NCBI GenBank assembly: GCA_030830465.1
Contig: JAURMY010000283.1
Coordinates: forward strand, 1-6,542
Direction: 5' to 3'
DNA length: 6,542 nucleotides
Source: Alphaproteobacteria bacterium
GTDB taxonomy: Bacteria > Pseudomonadota > Alphaproteobacteria > Rhodobacterales > Rhodobacteraceae
The position numbers were made by a program, and so were the translations under genes. This document shows, one piece after another, positions 4,750-6,542 of this stretch. Below the pieces are notes generated by a model. It saw only the letters and a program-made list of their open reading frames with translations, had not been told where the DNA came from and did no database searches. The stretch's first letter is position 1, and every line of letters begins with the position of its first letter.

Positions 4750-6357
4750 TTGGGACAAGATCTACGAAACTGGACACCAGAGGACGAACGCTTCTGGGCC
4801 GCCACGGGCAAGGCGATTGCAAATCGCAACCTGTGGATATCCATTCCCAGCCTGTTATGCGGCTTTGCCGTTTGGGGCTATTGGGGGATCATCACCGTAC
4901 AGATGATCAATCTGGGGTTTCCGTTTGAAAACGCACAACTGTTCACCCTGACCGCGATTGCCGGGCTGACCGGCGCAACATTGCGCATTCCGTCAACCTT
5001 TTTCATTCGCATCGCCGGGGGTCGAAACACCATCTTCTTCACCACGGCCCTGCTGATGATCCCGGCAATCGGGGCCGGCTATGCGCTGCAAAACCCGGAC
5101 ACGCCTTTGTGGCAGTTTCAGGTTCTGGCCTTCCTGTCAGGGATCGGCGGCGGCAACTTTGCCTCGTCCATGTCCAATATCAGTTTCTTTTACCCGAAGA
5201 AAATTCAAGGCTATGCCTTGGGCATGAACGCCGGTCTTGGCAATTTCGGTGTGACCACAATGCAGATCGTGATCCCGCTGGTCATGACCTTTGGCCTGTT
5301 TGGCGGCGAGGGCCGCGAGCTGGTCAACGCTTCGGGCACATTGATCGGGAAAATCCCGGCCGGCACCACGACCTATATCCAGAACGCCGGTTTCGTCTGG
5401 TTGATCGCGCTGGTGCCCCTGGCCTTTGCCGGTTGGTTCGGCATGAACAATATCCGGGATGAGCATGTCTCGCCCAATATCCCGTCCCCCGTCGGGGCCT
5501 TTGGCATCATCACATTCATGTTGTCGCTGGGGTTCATCGCTGCGGCATTTGGCCTGTGGCTGATGATGCCCGCCGCTGTCGGCGGTTCCGGATTCATGGT
5601 GTCGAAATGGTTCGTGCTGCCGATCATCATTGCCCTGACCGTGGGCCTGCTGAAGCTGATCCCGGGCCAGGTCGGGCAGAATCTGACACGGCAATACCGT
5701 ATCTTTGGCAACAAGCACACCTGGGCGATGACGGTGATCTATACGATGACCTTTGGCAGCTTCATCGGCTATTCGGCGGCCTTCGCGCTGACGATCAAGG
5801 TGGTCTTCGGGTTCCAGCACCTGCTGGTTGACGGGGTGATGACCCATAACACGGTCAACCCGGACGGTCCTTCTGCGTTGATGTATGCCTGGATGGGGCC
5901 GTTCATCGGCGCGCTGATCCGCCCGATCGGCGGCATGATGGCTGACAGGATGGGCGGCGCAAAGGTGACGCAGATCATCTCGGTTGTGATGGTGGCCTGT
6001 GCGGTGGCTTTGGCCCTGATCCTGCAAAGCGCCTTTGCTTCGGCCACGCCGCAAACCCTGTTCCTGCCCTTCATGATCCTGTTCCTGCTGCTGTTTGCCG
6101 CCACAGGCATCGGCAACGGGTCCACTTTCCGCACCATTGCCGCCGCCTTTGACAAGGAACAGGCCGGCCCGGTTCTGGGATGGACTTCGGCGGTGGCGGC
6201 CTATGGCGCTTTCATCATCCCGCAGATCTTTGGCGAGCAGATGAAAGCGGGCTTTCCGGAATATGCACTTTACGGATTTGCGATCTTCTATGCGGTCTGC
6301 ATCGTCATCAACTGGTGGTTCTACCTGCGGCCAAACGCCTACATCAAGAACCCGTAA
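4750..6357 (+). CDS. narK2: NarK2-type nitrate/nitrite antiporter
   Basis: The product is a 535-residue inner-membrane porter close in pattern to E. coli NarK. R79 (helix 2, GATLRIP) and R391 (GPFIGALIRPIGG) match the two substrate-binding arginines of E. coli NarK (R89, R305). Both nitrate signature motifs are intact: GGGNFASSMSNISFFYP (133-149) with GLGNFGV (162-168), and GIGNGSTF (453-460). By family it exchanges nitrite made by NarG for external nitrate. It is about 70 residues longer than E. coli NarK; the extra length sits between helices 6 and 7 (about 245-318) and holds two hydrophobic stretches (about 249-273 and 287-305), so 14 helices are possible. The start is TTG at 4750, backed by AAGGAG. 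narG begins 61 bases after the stop. Confidence 0.92.
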   Translation: MGQDLRNWTPEDERFWAATGKAIANRNLWISIPSLLCGFAVWGYWGIITVQMINLGFPFENAQLFTLTAIAGLTGATLRIPSTFFIRIAGGRNTIFFTTALLMIPAIGAGYALQNPDTPLWQFQVLAFLSGIGGGNFASSMSNISFFYPKKIQGYALGMNAGLGNFGVTTMQIVIPLVMTFGLFGGEGRELVNASGTLIGKIPAGTTTYIQNAGFVWLIALVPLAFAGWFGMNNIRDEHVSPNIPSPVGAFGIITFMLSLGFIAAAFGLWLMMPAAVGGSGFMVSKWFVLPIIIALTVGLLKLIPGQVGQNLTRQYRIFGNKHTWAMTVIYTMTFGSFIGYSAAFALTIKVVFGFQHLLVDGVMTHNTVNPDGPSALMYAWMGPFIGALIRPIGGMMADRMGGAKVTQIISVVMVACAVALALILQSAFASATPQTLFLPFMILFLLLFAATGIGNGSTFRTIAAAFDKEQAGPVLGWTSAVAAYGAFIIPQIFGEQMKAGFPEYALYGFAIFYAVCIVINWWFYLRPNAYIKNP

Positions 6358-6371
6358 TCCCTTGATTTTGC

Positions 6372-6395
6372 TGCCGGCGCAGACCTGCGCCGGCA
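6372..6395 (+). repeat. narK2-narG intercistronic hairpin
   Basis: TGCCGGCGCA and TGCGCCGGCA form a perfect 10-base stem closed by a GACC loop. No T-tract follows, and the narG ribosome binding site (GGAG, 6409-6412) lies 13 bases downstream. It is more likely to protect or separate message segments, or to cause partial attenuation, than to end the transcript. It shares CGCAGACC with the hairpin in the narK1-narK2 gap. Confidence 0.6.
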
Positions 6396-6418
6396 TACCC
6401 TGAACTTCGGAGACCAAC

Positions 6419-6542
6419 ATGAGCCATCTTCTGGACCGCCTGAATTTTTTCAAAACCAACCGGGTCGGGACCTTTGCCAACGGCCACGGACAAACCACCA
6501 CCGACAACCGTGACTGGGAAGATGTCTATCGCAACCGCTGGC
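6419..6542 (+). CDS. narG: Respiratory nitrate reductase alpha subunit NarG (partial, runs off the right edge)
   Basis: The first 41 codons are present. The translation begins MSHLLDRLNFF and contains TFANGHGQ and NRDWEDVYRNRW, closely matching the N-terminus of E. coli NarG (MSKFLDRF, TFADGHGQ, NRDWEDGYRQRW). NarG is the molybdenum-cofactor catalytic subunit that reduces nitrate to nitrite on the cytoplasmic side of the inner membrane, in complex with NarH and NarI. The ligands of its iron-sulfur cluster and the molybdenum site lie beyond the window. GGAG 6 bases before the ATG supports the start. It is the third gene of the operon; narH, narJ and narI are expected downstream but cannot be seen. 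Confidence 0.93.
   Translation, partial: MSHLLDRLNFFKTNRVGTFANGHGQTTTDNRDWEDVYRNRW

Noticed and set aside
5137..6507. 456-residue open frame on the minus strand opposite narK2
   Set aside because: The translation is full of His, Arg, Gln and Asp, as expected from reading a membrane protein gene antisense, and narK2 and narG are secure on the plus strand.
1..6542. Mobile element, CRISPR array, tRNA or rRNA gene, or defence system
   Set aside because: No transposase, integrase, regularly spaced repeats, terminal inverted repeats, tRNA-like cloverleaf or recognisable defence gene was seen.

Overview
The window reads as chromosomal DNA of a GC-rich alphaproteobacterium, most likely a denitrifying member of the Rhodobacteraceae (Paracoccus/Roseobacter group). 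This rests on codon use, on an FNR-family regulator without iron-sulfur cysteines lying divergent to nitrate transporter genes, and on the gene order regulator <- -> narK1-narK2-narG, which resembles the Paracoccus narR-narKGHJI locus. The species cannot be fixed from the sequence.

Layout. Positions 1-86 hold the first 28 codons of a leftward gene for an exported protein, cut by the window edge. A leftward metallo-beta-lactamase-fold hydrolase gene occupies 290-1189. About 500 bases without a convincing gene follow (1190-1685), with a candidate promoter and an 18-base palindrome at the right end. A rightward gene (1686-2318) encodes a small secreted glycine-zipper protein. It converges on a leftward CRP/FNR-family regulator, probably narR (2340-3029), with a small hairpin in the 21-base gap. 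A 254-base divergent control region (3030-3283) separates narR from the respiratory nitrate cluster: narK1 (3284-4696), narK2 (4750-6357, TTG start) and the first 41 codons of narG (6419 onward, cut by the edge).

How the genes work together. NarK1-type proteins are thought to import nitrate with protons. NarK2-type proteins exchange cytoplasmic nitrite for external nitrate. NarG is the molybdenum catalytic subunit of the membrane-bound nitrate reductase, whose active site faces the cytoplasm, so the transporters feed it and remove its product. The control region holds two perfect-core FNR-type boxes. One is placed about 85 bases upstream of the narK1 start, as expected for class II activation. 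The other covers the predicted -10 of narR, which suggests repression of narR. Each gap in narK1-narK2-narG carries a strong GC-rich hairpin built around the same CGCAGACC octamer.

Nothing here looks like a wholly new system. The points most worth a second look are the regulatory architecture, the unfused narK1/narK2 pair (fused in Paracoccus), an apparent two-helix insertion in the middle of NarK2, and the matched hairpins in the operon gaps.
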